NCBI GenBank assembly: GCA_021234155.1
Contig: JAJEKV010000059.1
Location: 5,357,181 to 5,421,180, forward strand
From: Isoetes taiwanensis
Lineage: Eukaryota; Streptophyta; Lycopodiopsida; Isoetales; Isoetaceae
Length of the DNA: 64,000 nucleotides
Direction of reading: 5' to 3'
Below the pieces are notes generated by a model. It did no database searches, was not told the origin of the DNA, and saw nothing but the letters and a program-made list of their open reading frames with translations. Position numbers and translations under genes: made by a program. Positions 1-11,051 of the stretch are shown in pieces. The stretch's first letter is position 1, and every line of letters begins with the position of its first letter.

Positions 1-1145
1 TAAAAAGGGAAGTGGAAAGAGAGAATGTGAAGGGCAAAAAGGCATGGGGAAAAGGGAAAGGGTAAAAGAAAAAGGAAAAAGGAAAAAAAAAAAAAGAAAA
101 GAAAAAGAAAAAGGGTGGGTGAAAGGAAAAAAAGGCATGGGGGAAAAGGAAAAGGGTAAAAGGCATGGGGAAAAGGAAAAAGGGAAAAGGGAAAAGGAAA
201 AGCTAAAAAGAAAAAAAAGGGGAAAAAGGAAAAGGGAAAAAGAAAAGGAAAAAAAAAAGGAAAAGGGAAGTGGAAAGAGAGAATGTGAAGGGCAAAAAGG
301 CATGGGGAAAAGGGAAAAGGGTAAAAGGAAAAGGGAAAAAAGAAAAAAGGGAAAGGAAAAGGGAAAAAAGGAAAAGAAAAGGGAAGTGGAAAGAGAGAAT
401 GTGAAGGGCAAAAAGGCATGGGGAAAAGGGAAAAGGGTGGGAAAAAGGGCATGGGAAAAGGGAAATAGAAAAGAAAAAAGAATGGAAAAGGGGGGAAAGA
501 GAGAGAGGCACGGGAAAAAGGAAATGAGGAAAATGGAAAAGGGGAAGAGACAAAGGGAACATGGAAAAGGGAAAGAGGGAAAGGGTGAGGAGATGGAAAA
601 AGGGAAGGTAAAAAGGGCATGAAAAACGGAAGGGAGAAAAGAAAAATGGAAGGGAAAAGGTTACACAAAAAAAAGAGGAAAAGAGTGGGAAAAGGAGGAA
701 AAGAGAAGGGAAAATAGGCGAGGAAAAGAGAAGGGAAAATAGGCATGGAAAAGGGCGAAAGAGAAAAAGGTTAAGAAAAAGGGAAGACATGGAAAAAGGT
801 GGGGAAAAGAGAAGGCATAAAAAAAGGAGAAAGGGGAAGGGAAAAGGGCAAAGAAAAAAGAGAAGAGGGAAAAGGTGGAGAAAGGAGCAAAAGGGGGAAG
901 AAAAAAAGATTATCCGGGGGAGTGGAAGGGGAAGGGGGAAGGAAAGGATGGGAAAACAAGGAAACATGTGAGAAAGACGGAAAAAAAAAAAAAAGAAAAG
1001 AAAAAAAAAAGTAGAGAAAATAAGAAAAACAGAAATGCGGGATAGAGAAAAAGGGAAAGGGAAAGGGATAGGGCTTTTCTCACTGCATCCCAAAGCATTT
1101 ACAGGCTCTCAACTTATGCCCAACAACGCTGGGCACCATTACTAG
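1..1145 (+). mobile_element. Helitron H1, 3' part, polypurine body
   Basis: The 3' part of a non-autonomous Helitron that enters from the left of the window. It ends with a palindrome at about 1118-1134 (GCCCAACAACGCTGGGC), a short spacer and CTAG at 1142-1145 followed by T, the classic Helitron 3' terminus. The body is almost pure A and G on the plus strand, built of imperfect units around 'gaagggcaaaaaggcatgggg' type words that recur near 25, 285 and 400. Long reading frames on either strand here (Lys/Glu/Gly or Phe/Pro/Ser rich) are composition artefacts. There is no Rep/helicase gene, so movement would need a helper element. Confidence 0.8.
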
Positions 1146-2691
1146 TATATTATAAAATTATAGCGTGTGTCTTCAATGGAGCCCTAAATCGGACGGTCGA
1201 GGATTTGATTGACCAATGGTGGAGATGATGTGTGCATGTCTTCAACTAAAATTTCACCTTGACTATGGCTTCAATATTAAAGGGAAAAAGAAAAAGGAAA
1301 AGGAAAAACGATGAAAGGGAAAAGGGAAAAGGAAAAGGGGAAGGGAAAAGGAAAAAAGATGAAAGGGAAAAGGGAAAAGGAAAAGGAAAAGGAAAATGGA
1401 AAAGGAAAAACGATGAAAGGGAAAAGGGAAAAGGGAAAAGGAAAAGGGGAAGGGAAAAGAAAAAAAAACGATGAAAGGGAAAAAGGAAAAGGGAAAAGAT
1501 AAAAGGAAAACGGGAAGGAAAAGAAAAAACGATGAAAGGAAAAAGAGAAAAAAAGGGAAAAGGAAAAGGGGGAAAAGGGAAAAAGGGAAAAGGAAAAAAG
1601 GAAAAGGGGAAAAGAAAAAACAATGAAAGGGAAAAGGGAAAAGGTTTAGGGTTTAGGGTTGCAAAGTCCATGGGAAAAAGAAAGTAAAAAGGAAAGGAGA
1701 GGGGGAAAAGGGCAAAAGAGAACTTGGGAAAAGGGAACGAGAAAAAGAGAAAAAAGGAAAGGGCGTGAAAAAAAGGGAAGAGAGAAAGGGTGAAGAAAGA
1801 GAAAAGGGAAGCAAAAAAGAGCATCGAGAAAAAGAAGAGGGAAAAGGATGGAAAATGGAGGAAAAGGGTGGGGGGAAAGTAGAATAGACAAAGGGTAGGG
1901 AGCAAGGAATAGGAAAAGAGGAAAAGAGGAAGGAGAAAAGGGCATGAGAAAAAAGGGAAGAGGAAAAGGGTGAGGAAATAGAAAAAGGAAAGGGAAAAAG
2001 AGTATGGGAAAGGGAAAAGAAAAAAGAAACAAGAAAGGAGAAAGTGGAAAGGGGAAAAGGGGGAAGAGGATGGGGAAAGAAGGAAAAAGGGTACATAAAA
2101 AAGGTTGAGAAAAGGGAATGAAAAGAGGCATATGAAAAGGGAAAGGGAACGGAAGCGGAAAGGGAAAGTGTAAAGGAAGGAAAAAAGAGAAAGGAAAGGG
2201 AAAAAGGAACAACAATAAAAGCAAAAAGGGTGGGGAAAGTATGAAAAGAGAATGGAAAGTTGAAAGGAAAAGAGAAGGGAAAAGGAGAAGGGGAAAACAA
2301 AAAAGAGCATGAGGAAAAGGGGGAGAGAAATGGGAAAAGAGATGGGGAAAAGGGCACATGATCAAGAGGAAGAGGGTGGGGAAAGGAAGAAAAGGGCACA
2401 TAAAAAGGTGAGCAAAAGAGAACGAAAAAAATGCATGAGAAACGGGAAAGAGAAAAGGAAAAGGAAGAGGAAGGGGAAAAGGAAAGGGAAAAAGAGTAGT
2501 CGAAAAATGGGAAGAGCGGGGAAAGATAAAAAGGAAGGGAAAAAGTTGATAAGAAAAAGAGAAAGAAAAAAGGGGAAGGGGAAAGGGAAGGCAAAGGGAG
2601 GGAGAAGGGGGTTTGAAAAAAAAAAGGAGATAAAAAGAAAGAAATTAAAGGTTCCTAATTTATGCCCAGCAAGGCTGGGTACCATTACTAG
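1146..2691 (+). mobile_element. Helitron H2, head-to-tail after H1
   Basis: Complete except for about 3 nt at its 5' end. It begins TATATTATAAAATTATAGC immediately after the CTAG of H1; the intact relative at 41762 begins TCTTATATTATAAAATTATA. A conserved unique leader follows (CTAAATCGGACGGTCGAGG at about 1183-1201). Then come tandem purine units that start ACGATGAAAGGGAAAAGGG, a less regular purine domain shared with the copies at 28738 and 41762, and the 3' end: hairpin GCCCAGCAAGGCTGGGT, then CTAG at 2688-2691 followed by T. No protein is encoded. Confidence 0.85.
1643..1660 (+). repeat. Plant telomere-type repeat in H2
   Basis: Two and a half copies of TTTAGGG sit exactly where H2 lacks a block of about 100-200 bp that the copies at 28738 and 41762 carry before their shared 'ggttgcaaa' segment. 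The repeat therefore marks a deletion junction. Confidence 0.6.
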
Positions 2692-3451
2692 TTATATATA
2701 TAAAATAATAGAGATATTGGAAGGGGTTGTCAAGTAAAAGTGTTTTGGGCAAGTAATAATATGATATGGGCTGCATTCTTTTACAAATAATGTAGTCGTA
2801 TGCAAAGGGTTTTTCATATGGAACTGTCGTATACAATGGGTTTTTTGGCAACCTAAGGAACGCACATGGTATATATACCTATAATAGAATAGAATAGAAT
2901 ACAATAGAATAGAATAGAATATATTTTTAGCGTCCACGGAGCCCGACTGGCCTATGGGACCCAAACAAAAAAGAGAGCAGCAAACGTATTACTGACAAGA
3001 TTAAAAAACCCCCCGCCCCGATGGGTTTTCGAGGGAAAAACCTTAGCAGTAATAAGTCTGCTGGCATGCTGTACAATTGTGTAGGACAGCTCAATGCCGT
3101 CCCGGAAGACACAACTGAGTCTGTGCATCCATAACCTCCTGGAGGTATAACCCCAACAACCCACTGACGCCGTATTCAACAACTCATGCAACGGTTGGCC
3201 AGGCACTAGTAATCGAACATACCGCTCTCTGATATGAGCAAACGCTGGGCAGATCTGGAGGGCATGACATTCATCCTCAATGGCGCCCTGGTGGCATACT
3301 CTCTGATAATAGAGGTGAATCCCCCGGGGTCACAAGCAGGTGGAGCCCTGAACCATAGAAAACAAAGAGTTAGCCATATAAAAATGTCTGCAATACACGC
3401 CGAACGCGTTTTGTCCATCATAAGTATTTTAGATATCGCGCCTAGCGTGAA
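2692..3451. other. Unassigned spacer with AATAG microsatellite
   Basis: No gene is recognised. The stretch at about 2881-2922 is an imperfect (AATAG)n microsatellite. The remainder is low-coding sequence between the Helitron end and the stop codon of the pseudogene on the minus strand; part of it may be that gene's 3' flank. Confidence 0.5.
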
Positions 3452-4670
3452 TTACATTTCATCATTAGAGCCTTTGTGGTTATCCCCAGCAATCGTAGCA
3501 TCTACTTCACTCCCCGGATGCTTACTGCCAGAAGCATCAACTCCATGGTTCAGTTCGGACACGTTCTCTTCTATGAAAGCTACCTCAGGGTTTTGATTCC
3601 GAACCTCAGTGGTTGAATCTGAGCTTGCACGATCATCCTGGCTTGTATCAGGAATTACCATAGTCGTACCCCCAAGTGTAACATTACCAATTGGAATATT
3701 ACCAAGCACATTCATTTTGATTCTGTTGTACTCCTTTTGATTCATCCGCTTTTCTCCTTTTGCAGTCCTGCTATCCGATACAAATAGAGAAATATTACGA
3801 GGGCCTATTGTTGTATCGGGTAGGAGACCTTTATAGCTAGTAGAGACCAGGTATTGGAGTGCAGGTAAGTCACCACCAGCATCTATCAGGATGGCAACCT
3901 TTCTTCTCAGCTCAGCCATCGCCGTATCTGATAGTTTTGTAGTATGCTGTTGGTTCTTTGATTTCCTGTTTTTCAGAAAGTCCTTGGACCAGAAGACGTA
4001 TTTCTTGATGTCATCAGCAGACACACCGTACTTGTCTAGCAGGCCGAGTTCAGACAATGTTACATCACCAGATAGCTTCTGAAGTTCTTGCCCAACTGCT
4101 ACCTTCATAACTCGCATGTCCTTATGAGTACAACAATCAACGAAGGACATTTTGTTCTTAACTGAAGAAGCCTTCTTGTACAAAACTTCCTTGTTTATGT
4201 ATTGATCTAACAACCAAATGACTTCATCATCCTAAAGGCCCTATACTTTTCTCATCTCGATGGTCCTCAAATCAAATATGGAAGTATCTTTAGGAGGCAC
4301 TCTTTCCATTGCATCTAATAGCTGTTTCTGAGCATAAGCATCCCAAAACTCATTCCACTTCGCCCAGACTTCGTCCTTAGCGAAGATGATCCTGTAGGCA
4401 TCTGTAGGTCCTCTGGAATATGCTTCAGAAGTCTCCCCAGCTTCCTTCCCACTTTTTTTCCTATCTTTTTGGGCCTTGGTTTCTTATCTTGGATGATAGT
4501 CTGGGCCAAGGTCTTTTCCAATGCCTTATACTCCTCAGACTTCGTGCCTCCCTGTTTTGTTTGCAGCGGTCTTCCATATTCTATCCATTGCTGGCGGGCA
4601 TGACGGAGTTGTTCCACGTAAGGGTTGCACGAATAAGAAAATCATATCAGCCAAAACACGCAGGGCAGAC
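3452..4670 (-). pseudogene. ParB/DGQHR-like gene, 3' part
   Basis: Downstream part of a broken gene whose upstream part lies at 20983-22137. Two open segments are visible. The first (about 4617-4315) is basic and contains PRPKKIGKKVGRKLGRLLKH, a nuclear-localisation-like patch. The second (4213-3452) is 253 residues with KYVFWSKDFLKNRKSKN and a hydrophilic tail ending NDEM-stop. The frame between them (about 4380-4214) has in-frame stops. The two parts are separated by a LINE at 4671. I do not recognise this C-terminal half. Joining it to the 20983-22137 exon is inference from strand, order and the LINE interrupting both. Confidence 0.5.
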
Positions 4671-5646
4671 AAAAATAAATAAATAAATATATTAAATCAC
4701 GCCCCCATGGGACCTTGAAGGTCATGGAGCGAAAAGGTTACATTTTCATTTAAACTTTGCATAGCAAGTTTCTGTGAAGTTCAACTTGCTTCATATATTT
4801 ACCAAGTAACATAGGCTCTGTATTCCACAATGAGATGAGATCAGTGGAATTTATGTCGAATTTTATCCTAATGTGCTCATACTCCCTATAAGTCAGAAAG
4901 ACATGTCTTTCATCTTCCACTTCTCCTAGATCACAGAGTGTACAGATCCTGTGTCCGCGAGGAACTTTGGCCCATCTTCCAGTCTCAATGTTCAGTCTAT
5001 GTGAGCCACATCTGTATCTGGAAATGGTATGTTTCAAGTACCTCAGGATGGAAGCCTTCAAATAGTTTTGTTCACCGTAGATTAGCATTGGGTGAACTTC
5101 TGTGATATAGAACTGCATTTTTGTCCCTGGAGTCTCCCATATTTTTTGCACTGCTTTGGCCTGCACCAGGTCTCGCGTTCCTAGTTCCGTGTCTGGCCAT
5201 ATAACATGACTGTCTGTACGAGAGTCTTAAAGAGTAACTTTTTTAGATTCCAATCTGTGAGTCCGGCCCTGTGACATCTACTCAGCATACCATATAGTGC
5301 CACTTTTCCCTTTTCCTAACAAATTCAGTCCATCCATTTATAATTTGAGCATATCTCTAATCCCAAAGTATTTGTAACTATCCACTATGTCAAGCTGGTT
5401 CCCTTAATACATGAAAACTGGTCGTGCCACTGTACCAAATACCATGATTTTTTACTTGTTTAGATTCACTGTCATACTCTTTGCTGCACAAAAATATGCA
5501 AGATTATCAAGATGCCCTTGGAGTCCTACTGGGGTGTCTGCAATTAGGACAACATCATCGGCATATAGTAGCAGCTGTACTAAGCAATCACCGAGTCTAG
5601 TCCCAGCAATCCGTCTGACTCTAAGCCAATTTTTCAGCTCGTCTAT
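4671..5646 (-). mobile_element. LINE-3, 3' part (reverse transcriptase end and tail)
   Basis: Reading on the minus strand, the sequence continues a LINE reverse transcriptase exactly from the point where the fragment at 20630-20790 stops. It opens DELKNWLRVRRIAGTRLGD, reaches the catalytic box LLLYADDVVLIAD (about 5585-5545), then has a stop in the palm (LNK-stop-KIMVFG). The C-terminal region (5166-4750) has CGSHRLNIETGRW and a CTLC...H zinc-finger-like motif as in other LINEs. The 3' tail is a short (TTTA)n run at about 4671-4690. It is a dead copy. Confidence 0.85.
5643..5646. repeat. Target-site duplication of TIR element A (left)
   Basis: CTAT here matches CTAT at 20630-20633 on the other side of the element. 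With one copy removed, the LINE reading frame is continuous (GIYI then DELKNW). Confidence 0.8.
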
Positions 5647-5671
5647 AAGCAGAGTTTCATTAAAGTTGGAA
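5647..5671 (+). repeat. TIR of element A, left end
   Basis: 25 bp starting AAGCAGAGTTTCATTAAAG and ending TTGGAA, perfect inverted match of 20605-20629. Similarity stops a few bases further in. Confidence 0.9.
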
Positions 5672-6899
5672 TTCTGAAGACAAGTTGGAATAATTTTTAT
5701 ATAGTATACCTTGGAGGGTTATGTATACCTCAATACTTATAGTACTAGTTACGGTGCCCAGCGTTGCTGGGCATAATTTGGGAACATGTAAATCTTTTGA
5801 ACCTCTTTGTTTCTCCAATCGAGCTAATTGTTCCATAATTGTCTCTAGTGCTTTTTGTCTCTAATCAAGCTTCATGTTTCATAGCTATCTCTAGTGCTTT
5901 TTGTCTCTGCGTGCTCTTCTCTCTATATTTAGCTCAAGCAGCAGCAAGCTGCCGTTCGTTTTTAGCACATCACCTTGCCATTTTGTAATGGGATACTCAA
6001 TAACGACACTATTATTGTTAGATGTTGTGTATTGGTTTTGCTCTATTGTTTTTTACTTAAGGAAGCCTTAATATACATCCATGTCAAAGGTTGTGCTATG
6101 AATTTTATTGTCCGGGTCTTTTTGTCAAAGGTCCATATTGCACAATCAACATTACATCATAATTTATGTATTGTAGTCATCAAAATGTGTGTTCTTACGT
6201 TGCATTTATGTAAAAACTACCGTGTCCAAAACCCAAGATTGAATTTTGAATTTCAAAGACCTTGGGGTTTCGTCCTCCCAAGGGACTTTCCTTCATTGAT
6301 TCTCTATTCGATTGGAGGAGTTTTATAATAAATTGTATAGCTACCAACGTAATCACAACAAAACATTCATGCGTTATGCGAACATTCATGCTTTTTAACA
6401 TACTTTGAACCATGAACCAAGTATGCTTTTGAGTGATCATTGGACTTCAGAGGTTTTATAATCTTGAATGCCAAGGCAAAACACGGTGATGTATTTTCTG
6501 AACTGAATCTGTTTTATTGTTCTCAATCAAATGAGATCTGTCCCACTTTGAAGAATTCATGTACATTTTGTTGCAAAAGCGTTTATCATTTGATGTTTCA
6601 ATTAAAACCAGCTCTTGCCAGACAAAGGAATAAGAGCTCAATTATTGTAACCATTGTAATCTTCTACATATCTGCATAGTGGCAAACTATTATCATATAA
6701 CATCGCACGAGATATTTGCTCCTTTATAAGCAAATGCAATGTTAATAAGCAAAAAATGAGTCCCCTTTCAGCTGTTCCCATACATTTTGACATGAAGATG
6801 ATTGTGGCTTTCTTGGCTTCTTTATGTCTTTTCCAACTTCTTTTGGAAGACTCTCGAGCTGCTTAACATCCGATTCGGACTCCACCAATGGAACCCATG

Positions 6900-7620
6900 T
6901 TGTATAACAACAATGTCATATCCGGGTTTTATCCTATTCTCTAAACTATAGCCAAAATCTTTTGTGGGAAGTACTTTAACTCCCATTTTTTTCTTATGTT
7001 CCCATCAACATTTAATCCCAAAATTTGATGGAATCGCCAAGCATTAAGATGACATCTTTATTATCAGAGCCCCCGATCAAGTAGAAATTCAACCGAGGGT
7101 TTGATGTTCTCTTCTATGCTTAGGCCAAAGATTTGAGGATATAGCAGCAATATGCTTCTTATATTAACCCAATGCTTTCAAAATAAGCAACCACTTTCTT
7201 CCATAACCAACAATATGAGGGAATTTAGTTAACACCGTCCAGAGCTTCTTCTTCGTTATTCACGATTCTAGAAGAAAATTGACATTATCACAAATTTTCT
7301 AGTCGCTATATGTGAGTATATGAGGAAACATCATCAGAATCTTTCTCCAAGAGTCCCTTTTGACACCTAAGCTTTCCAAATATCGACAGGTTATGAAGGT
7401 TGAAGTTCACACTACATCCAAAAACTGCGGGTCGCCTCAAAACTATATCCGGAATCTCTCGTGGATTGACTCCTAGATCCGGGCATAACTTAACATTTGG
7501 TTTCATAGTTGCATCTACATTGTAGCCTCAGAGATGAGGTACCCGGGTGACAATGGAATGCACTTGCTCGAAGTTTACCCTAATGCTTTCAAGATATATG
7601 AGAGAAGCTCCGGGAACAGT
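6900..7620 (-). pseudogene. mTERF-like pseudogene fragment in H6
   Basis: mTERF proteins are organellar nucleic-acid-binding proteins built of about 30-residue helical repeats, numerous in plants. Several such repeats can be read in shifting frames: VNFEQVHSIVTRVPHL, then MKPNVKLCPDLGVNPREIP, then DIVLRRPAVFGCSVNFNLH, and further on YPQIFGLSIEENIKPSVEFL. The alternating proline-capped helices, 'LGV...IP.IV...P..FG.S...N' spacing and order match the family. Stops and frameshifts separate the pieces, so no protein is made. Being wholly inside a Helitron, it is most simply a captured gene fragment. Confidence 0.75.
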
Positions 7621-8589
7621 TTTGACATCTCGAAAGCTTGAGGTTTTTGCAAAAGCCTTGAAAGGGTTTACAAAAGTTTCTCTGCAGCTTTTGAGGAAGT
7701 TTCAAAAACCGTAATATAATTAAGAGTGTTCTCTCCATGCTCACCGCAAGTCTTCAAGATAGGAAAGCAATGTTTCCACGAATCTCATGGGTTGATAGCT
7801 CTCTTCCTGCAAACATTTTGCATTAATGCTTTCAATGATCCAGAACATTGTAATCTTACACCTATATTAACACCTTGTCTACATCATGCTTTTTCTAAAA
7901 CTTCTCTTCTAACTTACAAAATATTATGTTTTTGGTGGACTATAAGGTGCAAATACTTTTTACAACATTGTCTCTATGGATTGTGGATAAATAGTGACAG
8001 AACTTACCACCACAGATACCGCGATTCGATGACGCGAATGCATGACATATACCAAGTTGCAAGTTCACCTATGTTGAGCATTACATCTCAATATTTATAA
8101 TAAACCTGAACATTTTAATGAGACTAACGCAAATTTGCATTGACTTGTAATTTAAAGAAATACCTGCTTTTAGGAAGCATTGCAATGTAAGCATCCTATG
8201 CGACTTTCAAAGTTGTCCTCATGCATCCCGACCGCTTTTACGTCGCCCAAAGATGACCAATATTTAGAAGTGGCTTACCAAAAACTATAAGCGTAAAGAA
8301 GCATGCACTTTAATCAAACATACTATTGTGTTTCATTTGGTAAGGCCTCTAAATTCATAGATCACAAAAATACTTGTTGTCAAGACTTAATAACACGCCT
8401 ACTTTATATAACCGATTAAATCCAACAAAAGCAACAGAATAAAAAGCAACGATGAATATAAAACACGCTTATAGAAGAAGAAGAGTCGCAAGTAGCTCAA
8501 AAAATAATCTTACCAAGAAAAAGAGTTGTTATATTTGCGGAATGGAAGCCTGTATTATGTGTACAAAGGATGCTTACCTAGTGCAAATG

Positions 8590-8960
8590 CGATCCATCCC
8601 GATCTTGTAATTTGCCTCCACTACTATCCAAACCCATAACCTCGAAAACCCGTGCCTCAGACACTGGACTTCTATCATAAACTCTCCGACAAACCCTCCA
8701 AAGGCTCATCTTTGTATGCGCTATCCGCTGCGTAGATTTGAGCGTTGCAGCTATCGGTCAAACAATACCAATCATCGGTTCTTACATGCCCGGGCCGCCA
8801 AAGCTAAAGCTTTCGCCATAGCTACGCTCAGAGCCATAAGTAGCGGTGACGATGCTAGAACCTCCACGGTAGGAGCTCGGAGGATAAACGCAAGACCGAA
8901 CTTGGAAATCATGCTGGCCGTTCTTGGTAAACCTATAGCATAATGCTATCATGCCTTGGT
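8590..8960 (-). other. Possible captured first exon / transit peptide
   Basis: On the minus strand an ATG at about 8912 opens a short frame, MISKFGLAFILRAPTVEVLA, rich in Ser/Ala/Leu with few acidic residues, ending after about 45 codons. It lies on the same strand as and upstream of the mTERF fragment in H6. That is what a captured organelle-targeting first exon would look like, but the evidence is compositional only. Confidence 0.25.
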
Positions 8961-9222
8961 CTTTTGATCCTCGCCGAGTAAGAAGGAATAGCGCTTAAAA
9001 CTCTTAGTGAACCTATAGCATAATGTTTGTCGGTTTCTATCATGCCTTGGTCTTTGATCCCGGGCCGAGAGTAAGAAGGAATAGCGGTAAAAGCGTGGTT
9101 GCGTTAACTCTCAACCCTAAGTTCGAAAAGATTGGCAAATCGTAACCCTAGGATAAAATGATTAAACCCTCAGCCGCTTCGGATCTAGGGCGTGATCCAT
9201 TACATAACATTATAATATAAGA

Positions 9223-9520
9223 TGGTTATGTGTATTACAAAAGGTTATGTATACCTTTGCATACTAGTATACCTCAATACATATAGTATGGTTATGTGTA
9301 TTACAAAAGGTTATGTATACCTGATAACAATAAGATTACAATAAGATAACAATAAGAGTACAACCAGATTACAATAAGATAACAAGTACTATTATTTTAC
9401 TATTACTTATATTACGGTTATGTGTATTACAAAAGGTTATGTGTACCTGTTGTATACTAAACACAACAGATTACAATAAGATAACAAAGTAATATTATTC
9501 TTCTACTATTACTCTCGAAT
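9223..9520 (+). repeat. Direct repeats flanking H6
   Basis: The unit 'ggttatgtgtattacaaaagg' followed by 'ttatgtatacct' occurs three times (about 9223, 9291 and 9417), with interspersed 'agattacaataagataac' repeats. The first two copies provide the empty site for H6. No gene is seen. Confidence 0.8.
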
Positions 9521-9940
9521 GATCAGAACTAGCGTATAGCGCCCGTAGATCCTTTTCGATCATGAACATTTGATACTCCCTATTCCTGGGGAGATAGATG
9601 ATAACATCGACGGCGGGAGGATAATGGCGAGGATTGAGAGCAACAAATGGTGAGCCAGGTCTTCAAGCGGTATATCTCGCCGCGGCACCGCTTGAAGTCC
9701 TCATGATTCATCTTGCAAGTGATAGAATCACGTTCAAGACCGCACGTCATAGCTAGGCGAGGAGGCCAATGTTCCGCACTCGACAATTTGATGTATATTT
9801 ATACCCACCAAAATTATTGATGGTATATACCCACCAAAATTATTGATGGTATATACTCACCAAAATTATTGATAGTATATACATAGAAATTATTGGATCA
9901 TATACATGTATGGTACTTTCGTGATAAAGGCAATGAACAC
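9521..9940. repeat. Spacer with 29-bp tandem repeat
   Basis: About 9789-9897 holds three to four tandem copies of a unit reading 'ccaccaaaattattgatggt' plus 'atata'. The rest has no supported gene; a 68-codon frame on the minus strand (9786-9580) has no recognisable domain. Confidence 0.6.
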
Positions 9941-10646
9941 CAATAATTCACATCAATAATCTTACTTCACTATAAAAGACTCCATCCGGTGGTAGAGCTC
10001 ATTCATCTCCCATGGCTTCCTTGCCCGATCGTCCGCAGAACATCCGATCCTTCAGGTGCTACCTTAGCTATAATGATCTGTAGGTGAATGCTACGAAATG
10101 GTATCAAACTTGATCCATGGGCAAATCAAAGCAGATGGTCTGCGAGTGCTTGCAAGAAGCTCACTCGTGTTAAGGTCCACCTTTATTGGCTTACGATCGA
10201 GATCTATGAAATTTGAATAGCATCACGTGCTTTGATGTTGATGATGAGTGAATCAGATTCCGCTAAGGATATAATAATGACATGAGTACCTAACTATGCA
10301 AGCCGCCTTTAATTTCAATCACACCTATATTAGTCAAGCAAAGAATGACGAAAGTGAATCATCGATGATATGTATACATTAAGGATATAATAATATAAGC
10401 ACTTATGATTTGTGTATCCGTTAAGGATATATATAATATAAGCATAGTGAATATTAGTTGATGTATAGAATCGAGTACATGATAGAATCGACCATGACAG
10501 TACATGATACTTGTATACTCAGACGAGTACATAATACTTGTATACGCCAATGATGGCTTCTGATCCACCCCAATAATTCACATCAATAATTTTACTTCAC
10601 TATAAAAACAGCTCCATTCGGGGCTAGAGGTCATTCATCTCCCATG
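9941..10646 (+). promoter_or_regulatory. Duplicated TATA-box/leader/ATG module
   Basis: A segment of about 75 bp occurs twice, at 9941-10014 and 10571-10646. Each copy has the same AT-rich lead, a TATAAAA box (9971 and 10601), a leader of about 35 nt and an ATG in CCCATGG context (10012 and 10644). The following frames are short and differ: MASLPDRPQNIRSFRC and MDYLPSSIHYIEAIKC. This looks like a duplicated promoter plus first-exon start from a captured gene, with no complete gene attached. Between and after the copies (to about 11050) I see no other gene. Confidence 0.45.
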
Positions 10647-11051
10647 GATTATTTGCCTTCTTCTATTCACTATATCGAGGCGATCAAGTGCTCAATGAGC
10701 CACTCGATCTTGTTGGTTGCCTAGATGTGCATCTTCTTCTTGATCCCTACCGCGAAGAAAAGCTTTGGGCGGCCGAGATTCATTGCCTCGTCAATTCGAT
10801 GTTATGATCCATCTGATTTGGCTCCTCGCGCGCATGAGCTATGAGATATCGGGGGATCACTACTACTGATCCTCAAGATGAATGAATCACCTGTTCAACA
10901 TATAAGCACTTCTGACCATCTTATCTATGAATCATGTATGCATTTATATATTAAAGATGTAAGCAGTTATATATGATCACAAATATAGTAATGTACAAGA
11001 TCTTATGTATTAAGATGAAAGATATGTATTACAAGTACAAGATCTCATGTA

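Larger units (their letters stand above)
5745..9222 (-). mobile_element. Helitron H6 carrying an mTERF pseudogene
   Basis: A 3478-bp Helitron read on the minus strand. Its 5' end is TCTTATATTATAATGTTATG (9222 downward); its 3' end has the hairpin GCCCAGCAACGCTGGGC at about 5770-5754 and CTAG at 5748-5745, followed by T. It sits between A and T as Helitrons do. An independent empty site exists: the right flank contains a second copy of the pre-insertion sequence (tatacctcaatacatatagta followed by tggttatgtg, about 9270-9300). Unlike the other copies it has no polypurine body; instead it carries captured gene pieces. No Rep/helicase gene is present. Confidence 0.9.

Noticed and set aside
44-1093. 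Long Lys/Glu/Arg-rich (plus) and Phe/Pro/Ser-rich (minus) open frames, here and at 1246-2737, 28804-30895, 41835-43584 and 59848-61262
   Set aside because: They arise because long A/G tracts contain few stop codons. They overlap on both strands, contain no domain, and lie within Helitron bodies that differ in length between copies.
2881-2922. AATAG repeat as a regulatory site
   Set aside because: It is a plain pentanucleotide microsatellite.
3206-3421. Possible small protein downstream of the ParB-like pseudogene
   Set aside because: Overlapping frames on both strands, no domain and no conserved neighbour.
10359-10568. Short minus-strand frame with YTSIMY repeats
   Set aside because: It translates an AT-rich 'gagtacatgata' type repeat and has no domain.
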